Shown: positions 41,751 to 52,025 of the stretch, piece after piece | How the letters are laid out: every line of letters starts with the position of its first letter | How positions within the stretch are numbered: position 1 is the stretch's first letter | IMG/VR virus record: IMGVR_UViG_3300030329_003597 | Coordinates: 266 to 64,265 of that record | Source of the DNA: a virus | Strand: one strand, 5' to 3' | Length of the DNA: 64,000 nucleotides | Position numbers and translations under genes: made by a program | The notes under the pieces: model-generated | Databases searched by the model: none | Seen by the model: only the letters and a program-made list of their open reading frames with translations | Told to the model about the DNA's origin: nothing

Positions 41751-43777
41751 TGGCGAATACACCAGGACCAATATATACGGGGTCAGGAGTACCCCTAAAA
41801 GGATTTGATAAGCTTATAGAAGCATCTATAGCTGGCGCTACTAATCAGCAAAGGAATGCTTTAGCTCTTCAGAGATCTCGTGAAGCTCAAAGAAATAGAA
41901 TAGAAAAGACATTAAATGATGTATATGAAACTTCGGGACAAGAACTTGCCCCCTCTCTAAGGCCTTTTTGGGGGGAGTATGTAAATACGCTAGAGCAGCA
42001 GATGCAAAATATGCAGTTTCTTGACGGAACTCCTATAGAAACTATATCTGACGGTCAAAGGCTGCTTAGAGAAGCTCTTGCTTTTTATGATGAGCTTGAA
42101 GGTTATAACCATTTTGAAGGTGATTATACGGGAGAAGAAAATATAAAATATTTAAATAGCCTAATAGGAAATCCTGAAAAAATAGCAGACTTAGAAAAAA
42201 ATGCTCCAGTAGATGAGATATATAATCTTTATGATGAGAAGGAGGCTAATAGTCAATTAGCTCAAATGCAAGCTTACGCAGATTATGGATTTATGGGGGT
42301 AAAAGGAGAAGAGTTTGCAGATGGTACCTACATAAATGGTGGGTATAAAAATTATGGTAGAATAGATTATTCTACTGGAGTGCCTCATATGGTTATAACA
42401 AAACCTAATGGAATTGTTAGCAGTTCATCTCCACAACAATTTATTGAAGGTGAAACATATCTTACTGGTATTTCTATATATGGCCCAAATAATGCCGCTT
42501 TATTTAGTTTAGATAGGTTTAAGACTGATAGAGCTGCTATGACATTAGAAGCTGTCGGGCAGGAGTATCTACAGCCAATAGTTGAAGACGATAGAAAAGG
42601 TTTAGGGTGGTCTGAAGCATATGCTCAACAACACATTGATAACGTTATAAGAGATCCTGGTAAAAACGGTCAAAATGCTAGGTATGCTATGCTTGACTAT
42701 TATAGATCTAGAAATCCAAACTTCTTAAACGAAGATCAGTGGCGTGGCTTCCTCTACAATCAACCTGAACTAGCATTTGGAAAAGACGACAAGGGTAAAA
42801 CATTAGCTACTCAGCCTGAACTTAATAATCTTCAAAAAAAGTATGAATCAATACTTAACAATGAAGATATGCGTCGTCAAATTATTAAGGGTAGTAACTA
42901 CGATAGATTAATTGCTGCTGACACAAAAGAAGATGAAAGGCAGCAAGGGTTGGAGAATACATTAGCTACAATGACTACAACTAACCCTAACGATATATTC
43001 TCTCTTGATCAAGTCTCTGATTTAATCAATAGCGGAAAACTTCTTATGGGTCAGGATGAAGCTGATGCATTTAATGGTGCCTATGCAAGGCTTCTTGCTA
43101 GAAATTACGCTACATTAGCTGGCGAAATAAGTCCACAGACTGAGTTCGCTGATATATTGATGGTGTCAGGCCCTTCATTTGCATTAGTTGGAACTCAACC
43201 AGATTCAGATGCTGGTGTTACAAGACAATTCATAGAAAACTTTGAAAGCGGCGCAAGTCATCTACCTCAAACGATAGGTAATTTTGCGGTGAACATGAAG
43301 GGTTCTACTGAATATCAATTCTCACCACAAGACGGTGTTGAAGGTGGTGTAGACAATGTATTCTTTACAACAGATAATAACGGAAAGGTTAAGATTGGGG
43401 TTTCTTTAAATAAGAGTGGAATAACAGGATATGGTGTAAGTTCTTCAGGAAAGGAAATTAAACCACTTGAAGGTAATATTCAATTCCAAGCTGGCGATCC
43501 ATGGTTTAGCATAGGCACAGAGTCAGATGGATCGAACTTTTTAGTAGACCAAGGAAGACTCGAACCTCAATCGACATTATTAAATAAAAATTATGGAACT
43601 GGTTCCCCAGATTTAGTATTCTATTTCGATCCTACTAATCCTTCTGATATGTTTAGATTAGAGCAGTTAGGAAGTAAGCTAGATGAATTCTATGGATATA
43701 AAGGTCAAAAGTTTACTAATTCAATAAATGAAAACTTAGGCTATACGTTAAATGCTATGTTTGCTAAAACTCAGTAA
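41750..43777 (+). CDS. Internal virion protein (T7 gp15-like position)
   Basis: Six hundred and seventy-five residues, helical, Gln/Asn-rich, beginning MANTPGPIYTGSGVPLKGFD. No catalytic motif. It sits between the gp14-like and the 1737-residue genes, with ATG overlapping the previous stop; in T7-like particles this slot holds an ejected core protein that builds the periplasmic tunnel. Assigned by context and size. Confidence 0.6.
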   Translation: MANTPGPIYTGSGVPLKGFDKLIEASIAGATNQQRNALALQRSREAQRNRIEKTLNDVYETSGQELAPSLRPFWGEYVNTLEQQMQNMQFLDGTPIETISDGQRLLREALAFYDELEGYNHFEGDYTGEENIKYLNSLIGNPEKIADLEKNAPVDEIYNLYDEKEANSQLAQMQAYADYGFMGVKGEEFADGTYINGGYKNYGRIDYSTGVPHMVITKPNGIVSSSSPQQFIEGETYLTGISIYGPNNAALFSLDRFKTDRAAMTLEAVGQEYLQPIVEDDRKGLGWSEAYAQQHIDNVIRDPGKNGQNARYAMLDYYRSRNPNFLNEDQWRGFLYNQPELAFGKDDKGKTLATQPELNNLQKKYESILNNEDMRRQIIKGSNYDRLIAADTKEDERQQGLENTLATMTTTNPNDIFSLDQVSDLINSGKLLMGQDEADAFNGAYARLLARNYATLAGEISPQTEFADILMVSGPSFALVGTQPDSDAGVTRQFIENFESGASHLPQTIGNFAVNMKGSTEYQFSPQDGVEGGVDNVFFTTDNNGKVKIGVSLNKSGITGYGVSSSGKEIKPLEGNIQFQAGDPWFSIGTESDGSNFLVDQGRLEPQSTLLNKNYGTGSPDLVFYFDPTNPSDMFRLEQLGSKLDEFYGYKGQKFTNSINENLGYTLNAMFAKTQ

Positions 43778-43780
43778 TAG

Positions 43781-43808
43781 ATATGGACGAAGAAGAAATT
43801 TTACAATA
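43781..43808 (+). repeat. 28-bp exact repeat spanning a start codon, copy B
   Basis: Covers the start of the 1737-residue internal virion gene and is identical to 6580-6607. Sequence diverges at once on both sides. Confidence 0.85.
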
Positions 43809-46800
43809 CATTCAAGATCAGCGTGACAGCGGAGTAGACGACGATAAAATCGGTATGCAGCTGCAGATGAAAGGTGTTGCTGATTTTGACACGTACTTAA
43901 AAAAAAAAGACGATACTTCGATCTCGCCCTCTGCTTCGGAAGGGGAAGGTACGGAATCAGAGCAGATTACAAGTCAGCAAACAGGACAAGGAGCTGGTTC
44001 TTCGGTTGTACCTGTAACTCAAGATGATCCTACTGTAAATACTATTGCTAGCGGCGAGCAAGACTCGTCTACTAATTCTATTACTGGTCAGGTAATAACT
44101 CCTTGGACAGACACCCCTGAAAATAGAGCGAGATTAGAGATCGATCCAATGCATTATGACGGTTTTCAAAAGGGTGCATTTATAAAAACTATGGAGGTGT
44201 TAGATCCACAGTATATAACGCCAGAGATAGAGACATACTTTCATAATTTCGTTTCATCTAACGACTGGTGGTGGAATTCAGTAGGGGCTAATGTCAATGG
44301 TATAGCTGAAGAGCTTGCAAAAAATGAAGAATATCTATCTGCAAACGACATAAGCGTTCCTATGTTGGGAACACCAGTAGCAAGTCCTTATGGAGCTTAT
44401 GCTCCACCTCGTAGTGAAGAGGATATAATGTTTGATAAAGTTGCTGCTGTAAAAAAACTTTTAACGCAAAATATTAATGACAGTGCTGTAGATCTTTTAC
44501 AATCTAGAATGCCTGCTGATATAAAGGAGAGCAAAGAAGCGCAGTTATATATGGAGCAATTTATGTTAGAAAATTATGGGGCGATGCTAGATCTAACTGG
44601 GGAAGGCGAAATAGGTAATACTCCTTTTCTTCAGTTTGATGGGTGGCAACCTAGCACATATTATGGCGCTGCAGGTGGCCCAGGATTTAGGCCTAAATTT
44701 TCTGGGTATTTGGTAGATAGATATGATGCTGCAGGTATTGATTTAATAAATGGAATTTATAATTTCTTTGGTGGGGATGCGAAAACAGTAGTTGAAAATC
44801 GAGAGATTGCTGAAAAAATACGTGCTAATACGCTTCAGTTTGAAACTACTATGGTTGGCAGTTTTACAGATGGAGAGTTTTTGAGAGGGTTAAAACAAAT
44901 GACAGGATTTGTAGCTGAAGCGACCCCAGTTATGTCAATATTAATACCAACTGCTACAGTTACTACAGTTGCTACTGGTGGGGTTGCTGCTCCATGGTGG
45001 GTTACGGCGGGCCTAATAGGTTTAGAAGGAGCAACATTAAGTACAACAATTGAAGCCGCTAGAACTCGTGAACACCCTATGTTTAAGAGGTATACGAAAG
45101 ATGGGGTGACTATAGGGTATTATGAAATGATGGAGGCTACTGGTGGTGATCCAGAGCTTATGGCTCAGTATGAATACAGCTTTGATGATTCAGCAAGATT
45201 AGGTCACTTAAGTACTGTCTTTGGAACTGACTTTGTTGCTTCAGGAGTTACATCATTCTTTTTCTTTAAAGCATTAAAAGGCGCTACAACTCCAAAAAAT
45301 ATAGGGCCTAATATGAATAGCTGGTGGAATGCTCACCTTGCAAATATGGGTTATTCTGTACCTATTAATAGCGTAACTTCTTCTACCGCAGCTATGGTTC
45401 AATATATGAGTTTGAATCCAGATGCCACTCAAGAAGAAGTTTTTGAAGTTGGATTAGATGTAGCCTTAGGTACTGTCCCTATAACGATAGGGATAACAGG
45501 GACTGGTTCTGCTATTAATTATGCTCATACAAAAGCTACAGTAGCAAATGCTTTAGCTAGAGACGCAGTTGGAAGAAATGGTGGTAATGTTAAAATACAT
45601 CAACAGCGTAAAGTGCTTTTAGAAACAATAAGAAAAAGCAAAGATCCAAATAGCGCTGAAGCAATAGCGGCTGAAAGGATGTTGGTTGATTTAGAAGAAC
45701 AAAGACTCAGCACTATGACTACTGATGAAAACTTCTATTTGAATATGGATCCAGAAGATTATCATGCTATTGTGGATTTACATAGGAGTTATAATAGTAA
45801 ACTTCGTCAATTAAATCAGCTTGATGATCCTGACTCACCTATAGGTAGAGCCTTACAAAAAGAGCTAAATGAAAATATACAATTAAGGCAAAATATAGAA
45901 AAGCTTTATGAGACGGACCCTGTTGTAGATGCAGATCCTACTTCACCTAAGCCAGATATATTTCAACCTACTATCGAAGGGCCTGATGGGAAGCCAGTAC
46001 CATTATCATTTACACCTGGACTATCTAAGTGGTGGTACGTTGAATTCTTTGATAAGTACGGTGATGTAAACATGCTACAAAGAAGTATTATGGAGGCTTT
46101 GGACACTGAAAACCAAGGTGCAAGACTTTCTTTAATGCAAGATTTTGAAGTGTTACAAAAGCTGTCTACCTCAAAAGCCGCTCATCAAATAGAAGAGATG
46201 GTAAATCTAAGATCTCAAGATGGTGGGCTGATAGATCAACTAAGGATTCTACAAAAAAATACACCTCAAGACCTTTATCAAAATCTACCAGAGGTATACT
46301 CTAAAGATATTATAGGCCTTTATGATAGGTGGGCTGTTTCAAAATTTGCTCCAGAAAGAAACAAGCAAATACTTGCTGATAATAAAACGGAACTTAATGC
46401 TTTAAAAGCAAAAGAAAAGCCAACTTCTGCAGACAAGAAACGAATGGCTTTTCTTGAAGAGAAAATTGCAGAAAGAAGAGGTAGTGGTATGGCTGATGAA
46501 GAAGCTGCAGACTTCTTAAATTCTTTACCTGAAGATTTGAAATTAGCTTTTGAAAAAGTTAGGGAGGAACACAGATCTATTCAGCAAAACACTAGAGACG
46601 CTGCTTTAGAGTATGGCTTTATAGATCAAGCTATGTACAATAAGCTTCAAGCTAACGCTGAAAACTACGTAACTCTTACTGGTGACGGCATGAAGTCTGT
46701 TGATGGTAGTATATCTCTAATTGATAATGATATAGTAGCATCTATCTTCCCACAAAAGTCTCAACAAGGGGGTGTACCTGATGGTTTAAGAAAAGCTTCT

Positions 46801-48996
46801 GGTCGTAGCGATGAAACAGGTAGTATATTAGGCAAGACTATAGATCAAAATACACAGATACATATAGCAGGGCAAAAGAATGTGGCTCTTAGGGGGTTGT
46901 ACGAGATGCTGCTAAACAATCCAAACTCTAAACATTATTCTATATCTGACCAAGGTAACTCGTCAGCTAAAAATACAGTAATGGTTTACGTAGATGGTCA
47001 ACAAAAGTTCATCACGTTTGCTAACGAGGCATACGCAAAACCTTTTAAGACTCAAGCCCCTAGCGATAATGAAGCATACGTTAGGTGGGTTCAACCTATG
47101 CAGAGGTTATTTAGTAATATACCAAAGATGTATACCCAATGGTCTACTTCATTCTGGGCAGGTAATAGTGCAAGAGACTTTCAAGGTTCTTTAGTAAACG
47201 CAATAAGTGCAGCAGAAAAAAAGTTTGGGTATGCTTTATATAACGCTGAAGGCAAACCTATAAATATAAAACAATTAGCAAAAGACTCTCACCTTGTAGG
47301 TAGAGGTGAATTCTTTAAAGCTTTTAAAGCTATTGCAGCCGATGAGTTTGGCCCTGGAAATAATTATAGGGGTGCAGATAATGCGCTATATCAAGAATAT
47401 AAAGCTCACGGAGGAAAAACTGGTTGGGCTTTTAGAACACCTTTAGAAGATCTTCAAAAAACATTACAAAGAGAAGTTGATTCTGGAGTAAAGGGTCAGA
47501 AAGCAACAGAGTGGATGTATAAAAATACATTTGGCCTTATTGAGTCTTTTAATAATACATTTGAAAACGCTTTTAGATTTCAAGTATATAAAGGTTTAAG
47601 AAATCAAGGTGTTGCCCCAGACTATGCCGCAGCTGTAGCAAAAGATGTAAGTATAGACTTTAATAGATCGGGTAATACTACCCCGATGTTAAGCTCTATG
47701 AAGTTCTTCTTAAACGCTAGTTTGCAAGGTGCTGACATGACTGTACAAACTAGTACTGCATTAAGACCTAAAGTAGATTTTGAGGGTAATGTAAGGAACC
47801 CTTGGCAGAGGATGACAAATTCTCAAAAAATTCTTGGAGGAGCTGTTGGGTTTACCTACATGTTAACTCAATGGAACCAAGGCGTTAGTGAAATAGATGA
47901 TGATGGAGTTTCTTTTTACGACAAAATACCTGATCAAGTAAAACAAAGAAATCTTATTATTATGCATCCTGGATCTCCAACTGGGGAAAGAACTCTTATC
48001 CCTAAGTGGTATGGATTTGGCACGTTCAATGATATGGGAATGATGATAGCTGAGGTTCAAAGCGGTGAAAGAAGCGCTAGTGATGCAGCTTGGTTTTGGG
48101 CTTCTTCTACTGTAACAAATATGTCGCCAGTACACTTTGGAGGTGTAGCTAGCGAAGAAGATCCTACAAAAGGTGTAGATCCAGTAGATCAGCCAGGACT
48201 TGTTATCGGGGCGTTATCTCAAGTAGATCCTTTAGCTCCTATTATTGATGTTGCTACTAATGTAGATGGTTTTGGTAATCAAATAGCTGCAGAAGATAAA
48301 CCTGGAGAAGCTAGATCTTCTCAGGGGTATGATTCCCCAATAGTTCTTGAACAGATCGCTCAGGTTTTAAATTCAGCCACTGGTGGTAGCGATGAGGTGA
48401 GTGGTGATATTGACTTCAATCCTGACAAATTAAATTACTTACTTCAAAATTATCTGGGTAGTACTTATATGATGTTTGGGGATGCTGCAGAAGGAATTTT
48501 AGAATTAGCAGCTGATCAAGACAATCTAGATACGTGGCCTATAATAAAAAAGTTCTATGATGAAGACTACGAAAAATCTGCTTATGGGAATTATTATTCA
48601 GCAAAACAAGTTGTAAATACATACTTGGCTGAATTTGGTAATATAGAAGATCTTCGTGAAAATAAAGATAAGCCTTTGCCGAGTCGTGACGAAAGACTAG
48701 CCGACTATGAAGCTGTAGAGGAAGAAGCGGGGAGTGCTAAACAGAGATATGGTTATGCTATGGCTATGGATGAAATATTTACAAAAATAGATGGTGATAT
48801 GCAAGAGATAACAGAAGCTAAAAAATTATTACAAAATAAACAAGACGCTTTAGAGTATCATATGTTCAATCTTGAAGTGGCAGATGAGTGGGGGGCGCTA
48901 GAAGATAAGATATACAAACTAGAGCTAGCTGAAATGGAATTAATGGAAAACGCATTAAAACAATATTATAAATTTTACAGAAAACCTGAAGAATAA
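43783..48996 (+). CDS. Giant internal virion protein with LPD38-like region
   Basis: One thousand seven hundred and thirty-seven residues. N-terminus MDEEEILQY is shared with the 6582 product. Hydrophobic stretches near 380-425 (SILIPTATVTTVATGGVAAP) and 555-575 could insert in membranes. Residues about 1105-1340 (FSNIPKMYTQWSTSFW, NSARDFQGSLVNAIS, SIDFNRSGNT, MKFFLNASLQGADM) resemble the large-polyvalent-protein-associated domain LPD38. C-terminal 100 residues are coiled coil. Likely ejected with DNA. No lytic or protease site was recognised. Confidence 0.65.
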   Translation: MDEEEILQYIQDQRDSGVDDDKIGMQLQMKGVADFDTYLKKKDDTSISPSASEGEGTESEQITSQQTGQGAGSSVVPVTQDDPTVNTIASGEQDSSTNSITGQVITPWTDTPENRARLEIDPMHYDGFQKGAFIKTMEVLDPQYITPEIETYFHNFVSSNDWWWNSVGANVNGIAEELAKNEEYLSANDISVPMLGTPVASPYGAYAPPRSEEDIMFDKVAAVKKLLTQNINDSAVDLLQSRMPADIKESKEAQLYMEQFMLENYGAMLDLTGEGEIGNTPFLQFDGWQPSTYYGAAGGPGFRPKFSGYLVDRYDAAGIDLINGIYNFFGGDAKTVVENREIAEKIRANTLQFETTMVGSFTDGEFLRGLKQMTGFVAEATPVMSILIPTATVTTVATGGVAAPWWVTAGLIGLEGATLSTTIEAARTREHPMFKRYTKDGVTIGYYEMMEATGGDPELMAQYEYSFDDSARLGHLSTVFGTDFVASGVTSFFFFKALKGATTPKNIGPNMNSWWNAHLANMGYSVPINSVTSSTAAMVQYMSLNPDATQEEVFEVGLDVALGTVPITIGITGTGSAINYAHTKATVANALARDAVGRNGGNVKIHQQRKVLLETIRKSKDPNSAEAIAAERMLVDLEEQRLSTMTTDENFYLNMDPEDYHAIVDLHRSYNSKLRQLNQLDDPDSPIGRALQKELNENIQLRQNIEKLYETDPVVDADPTSPKPDIFQPTIEGPDGKPVPLSFTPGLSKWWYVEFFDKYGDVNMLQRSIMEALDTENQGARLSLMQDFEVLQKLSTSKAAHQIEEMVNLRSQDGGLIDQLRILQKNTPQDLYQNLPEVYSKDIIGLYDRWAVSKFAPERNKQILADNKTELNALKAKEKPTSADKKRMAFLEEKIAERRGSGMADEEAADFLNSLPEDLKLAFEKVREEHRSIQQNTRDAALEYGFIDQAMYNKLQANAENYVTLTGDGMKSVDGSISLIDNDIVASIFPQKSQQGGVPDGLRKASGRSDETGSILGKTIDQNTQIHIAGQKNVALRGLYEMLLNNPNSKHYSISDQGNSSAKNTVMVYVDGQQKFITFANEAYAKPFKTQAPSDNEAYVRWVQPMQRLFSNIPKMYTQWSTSFWAGNSARDFQGSLVNAISAAEKKFGYALYNAEGKPINIKQLAKDSHLVGRGEFFKAFKAIAADEFGPGNNYRGADNALYQEYKAHGGKTGWAFRTPLEDLQKTLQREVDSGVKGQKATEWMYKNTFGLIESFNNTFENAFRFQVYKGLRNQGVAPDYAAAVAKDVSIDFNRSGNTTPMLSSMKFFLNASLQGADMTVQTSTALRPKVDFEGNVRNPWQRMTNSQKILGGAVGFTYMLTQWNQGVSEIDDDGVSFYDKIPDQVKQRNLIIMHPGSPTGERTLIPKWYGFGTFNDMGMMIAEVQSGERSASDAAWFWASSTVTNMSPVHFGGVASEEDPTKGVDPVDQPGLVIGALSQVDPLAPIIDVATNVDGFGNQIAAEDKPGEARSSQGYDSPIVLEQIAQVLNSATGGSDEVSGDIDFNPDKLNYLLQNYLGSTYMMFGDAAEGILELAADQDNLDTWPIIKKFYDEDYEKSAYGNYYSAKQVVNTYLAEFGNIEDLRENKDKPLPSRDERLADYEAVEEEAGSAKQRYGYAMAMDEIFTKIDGDMQEITEAKKLLQNKQDALEYHMFNLEVADEWGALEDKIYKLELAEMELMENALKQYYKFYRKPEE

Positions 48997-49430
48997 TGAG
49001 TAAGAAAAAAATAAAAGACACCAAGCTTGGCTCTTGGTTGGCAGAAAAAGCACCTCAAGTATTAGGTGTAGTAGGAGACCTTCTACCTGATAGCGGTGGA
49101 TTAGGCATAGTAAAAAACCTTATTGATCAAGACCCGAAAGTAGATTCTGAAGAAGCTCAACGCATCATTGATGCAGAGGTTCGCTTTCAAGAGAACGTCA
49201 CAGAGCGCTGGAAGGCTGATATGGGTAGTGATGTTAAGTTAGCTAAGATGATACGCCCAGTAACGCTTATATGCCTTATGGGTATGTTTATGATTACTAT
49301 GTTTATAGACAGTATGGATAACGTCGCATTTAACGTAAAGGACTCTTATGTATCTTTGCTTGAGCTACTTATGCTTACTGCTTTTGGTGCATACTTTGCT
49401 GGAAGAACTATAGAAAAGAAATCTAAATAA
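48996..49430 (+). CDS. Holin-type membrane protein
   Basis: One hundred and forty-four residues. A soluble amphipathic N-terminal half (KAPQVLGVVGDLLPDSGG, later RFQENVTERWKADMGSDVKL) precedes MIRPVTLICLMGMFMITMFI and a second span SLLELLMLTAFGAYFAGRTI, then a Lys tail. This layout matches the GTA-holin/superfamily III type, including the RxxxVTxRWxxDMxSD-type segment. It would permeabilise the inner membrane at lysis. Start and stop overlap neighbours by a few nt. Confidence 0.75.
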   Translation: MSKKKIKDTKLGSWLAEKAPQVLGVVGDLLPDSGGLGIVKNLIDQDPKVDSEEAQRIIDAEVRFQENVTERWKADMGSDVKLAKMIRPVTLICLMGMFMITMFIDSMDNVAFNVKDSYVSLLELLMLTAFGAYFAGRTIEKKSK

Positions 49431-51646
49431 TGATTCGCAAGCTACTGACAATCACTCTATTAGCCTTACTTACTTTAAGTAATGCTTTTGCTCAACCAGA
49501 TGATGCTAGTTGGGTAAATGTAACAATACAGACAGACAACTATGGTGGTGAATCATCGTGGGAGATCTTAAATAATGATAATATAGCAGTAGCAGTTAGT
49601 CCACCACTTCAAAACAATACTCTCGTTAACACAATGGTTTTTTTACCTGCTGGTGAGTATGTATTTGTTATGTATGATTCGTTTGGTGACGGTATATGCT
49701 GTTCCTTTGGGCAAGGCTTCTTTGGGTTAACAAACACTTGTGGGTTAGAAGAATTTAACTATGAATTTGATTCAGCTATAGATAGTATACCATTTGTATT
49801 AGAACCTTGTTTACCAGTATTGCTTGGCTGCATGAACGAAGCTGCGGACAACTACAACCCATGGGCTAATCAAGATGACGGTAGTTGTGAAATCGTTGAT
49901 TGCGACTCTCTCGAAACTCAAGTGTCTATGGAGTTAACGCTCGATACATGGCCTGGTGAAACTGGATTTACATTAGTTAATATAGCTAATGGTCAACCGT
50001 ATGAACAGGTTATACCTGGTGAGTTTGATTTTGGTGATCAGCTCATTACATACACCTATAACTTTTGTGTGTCGCTAGGTTTTGAATTAATATTGGTGGA
50101 CGAATATGGTGACGGATTAAACGGCTCTACTTCAGGAGGAGAAGATGGGGCTTGTGTTATAACTGCCTGTGATAGTGTTATATGGGAGTTAGAAGATTTA
50201 GCTTTCACAGAGTTCGATGATGGTAATACGATGTATTCTGGCGCTATTTTTACAGAGCCTTGTCCACCTGTACCTCCTATAGTGGGGTGTATGGATGATG
50301 ATTATGTAGACTATAACCCTGATGCAACAGCTCAAGACACCTGTATGACATTACACACATGGGGTTGCACAGATCCAGAAGCCATGAATTACGATAGTAC
50401 TGCAACAATAGACGACCTAAATAGTCCTTGTAGTATACAGATTATTCTAGAAGATGATGCTGGTGATGGATGGGGCATGTCTGGGATAGGTATGAAGCAA
50501 GGTGATCAACAATGGTTATTTACTGTAGGTCCTGGCGTATTTTTAGAGTCGTGGGATATTATGCTTGATTCAGACGAGGAGGTGGATATATATTATTTCC
50601 AAGATGGAGGTCAACAATCATCTGCTCAAGAGTTAGCATTCCAAACATTGCATAACTCTGTATATGCAATTAATCAAGCTGGGGATACTTTATTATCTGA
50701 AGGTTCTAATCCATTCTTAAATAATGGTCAAAGCGCTTTACAACCATTTAGCGCACCAGAATGGAAAGTGTATCATTTCACTCCGTATTGTGGAGATAGC
50801 TGCATACCTTATATATACGGCTGCACAGATGATACTGCTTGTAACTACGATGCTGAAGCTAATACAAATGTTGATTGCAACTATCCAGTACAGTATTACG
50901 ACTGCAATAACAGCTGTGTTAATGATTATGATGGAGACGGAGTGTGCGATGAGTTAGAGGTAGTAGGTTGTCAAGATCCGACTGCATTTAACTATAACTC
51001 AGCAGCTACAGATCCTGGAGAGTGTATCCCAGTGATATTTGGCTGTACTGATCCTACTCAGTTTAACTACAACCCAGATGCTAACACAGAAAACGGAAAT
51101 TGTATACCTTTTATATACGGTTGTATGAATCCAGATGCATTTAACTACAATCCAGATGCCAACACAGAACTTGAAGACTCTTGCATTGAAGTAGTGGTTG
51201 ATTGCATGGACCCTAACGCATTTAATTATAACGAATTAGCCAACACTCCTGATGAAGAAGCTTGCCTATATGATGCTGGATGTATTACAGGGCCTGGTAA
51301 TCCGTATTGGTACAACGATGGGTGCTATGCATGGATTATAGATATTGATCCATACTGTTGTGAAGTAGGTTGGGATGATACATGTGCAGAGTTATACTCA
51401 TATTGCGAGCAAGGTTGGCCACAAGGTGTATATGATATACATGATGTATATAATGTATATCCTAATCCTGTGGATGATATACTTTACATTCAATCTCCAA
51501 TAAATACAGAAGCTATTATATATAATTCTTTAGGGCAGATTGTTGTATCTTCTACTAAGGAAAAAAGAATTGACATGACTCATTTACCCAATGGTATATA
51601 CAATGTTGTCATTAATCATATAAATAAAATAATAATTAAATCATGA
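49430..51646 (+). CDS. Type IX secretion cargo with Cys-rich repeats
   Basis: Seven hundred and thirty-eight residues. A Sec signal (MIRKLLTITLLALLTLSNAFA) is followed by two beta domains (about 25-280), about eight copies of a 25-residue module GCxxPxAxNYNPxAN...C (for example GCTDPTQFNYNPDANTENGN), an EF-hand-like DYDGDGVCDELE, a Cys cluster (WIIDIDPYCCEVGWDDTC) and a C-terminal sorting domain: VYPNPVDDILYI, IIYNSLGQIV, HLPNGIYNVVI and IIIKS. That domain is the hallmark of type IX secretion substrates of Bacteroidota, which end up on the cell surface or outside. A phage using host type IX secretion for its own protein is unexpected. Probably host-derived. Confidence 0.85.
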   Translation: MIRKLLTITLLALLTLSNAFAQPDDASWVNVTIQTDNYGGESSWEILNNDNIAVAVSPPLQNNTLVNTMVFLPAGEYVFVMYDSFGDGICCSFGQGFFGLTNTCGLEEFNYEFDSAIDSIPFVLEPCLPVLLGCMNEAADNYNPWANQDDGSCEIVDCDSLETQVSMELTLDTWPGETGFTLVNIANGQPYEQVIPGEFDFGDQLITYTYNFCVSLGFELILVDEYGDGLNGSTSGGEDGACVITACDSVIWELEDLAFTEFDDGNTMYSGAIFTEPCPPVPPIVGCMDDDYVDYNPDATAQDTCMTLHTWGCTDPEAMNYDSTATIDDLNSPCSIQIILEDDAGDGWGMSGIGMKQGDQQWLFTVGPGVFLESWDIMLDSDEEVDIYYFQDGGQQSSAQELAFQTLHNSVYAINQAGDTLLSEGSNPFLNNGQSALQPFSAPEWKVYHFTPYCGDSCIPYIYGCTDDTACNYDAEANTNVDCNYPVQYYDCNNSCVNDYDGDGVCDELEVVGCQDPTAFNYNSAATDPGECIPVIFGCTDPTQFNYNPDANTENGNCIPFIYGCMNPDAFNYNPDANTELEDSCIEVVVDCMDPNAFNYNELANTPDEEACLYDAGCITGPGNPYWYNDGCYAWIIDIDPYCCEVGWDDTCAELYSYCEQGWPQGVYDIHDVYNVYPNPVDDILYIQSPINTEAIIYNSLGQIVVSSTKEKRIDMTHLPNGIYNVVINHINKIIIKS

Positions 51647-51843
51647 GTTACAAAACAAACAAAACAACTAAAAAACGTATTGATAAGCTTTTAACTAAGA
51701 ATGCTCAATACCAAGCTGCAAATGTCTGCGTGACAAACAGTAAGACAAAGAGGCAAGAAATTAATAGGTATTGTCGTGTTAATTTTATCAATCCTATTAA
51801 AGATATAGATTTAGAATTTTATAACCGTGTAATTTTAGCGTAA
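51643..51843 (+). CDS. Small basic protein, 66 aa
   Basis: Sixty-six residues, Lys/Thr/Asn-rich, starting MSYKTNKTTKKRIDKLLTKN. Overlaps the previous stop (ATGA) and the next start. No signal peptide or domain. Function unknown. Confidence 0.7.
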   Translation: MSYKTNKTTKKRIDKLLTKNAQYQAANVCVTNSKTKRQEINRYCRVNFINPIKDIDLEFYNRVILA

Positions 51844-52025
51844 TGAAAATAGATTGGATAAACAGCTGGAACGCTGGAAACAAAAAAGAGAAGTATGAGA
51901 TTAATTTAAGATTAGGCACAGTGACTGTGCTTGAAATTTCATTTTGTCCATGCCCTAGTTGTGAAACAAAAGGACATTGTAAGAGATTTAGATTTATGAT
52001 TTTAAACTTTGGATTCGAGCTGTGA
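51843..52025 (+). CDS. Small Cys-containing protein, 60 aa
   Basis: Sixty residues with CPCPSCETKGHCKRFR near the C-terminal end, a possible metal site of four Cys and one His. It begins MKIDWINSWNAGNKKEKYEI, beta-like. Coupled on both sides by overlapping codons. Function unknown. Confidence 0.65.
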   Translation: MKIDWINSWNAGNKKEKYEINLRLGTVTVLEISFCPCPSCETKGHCKRFRFMILNFGFEL

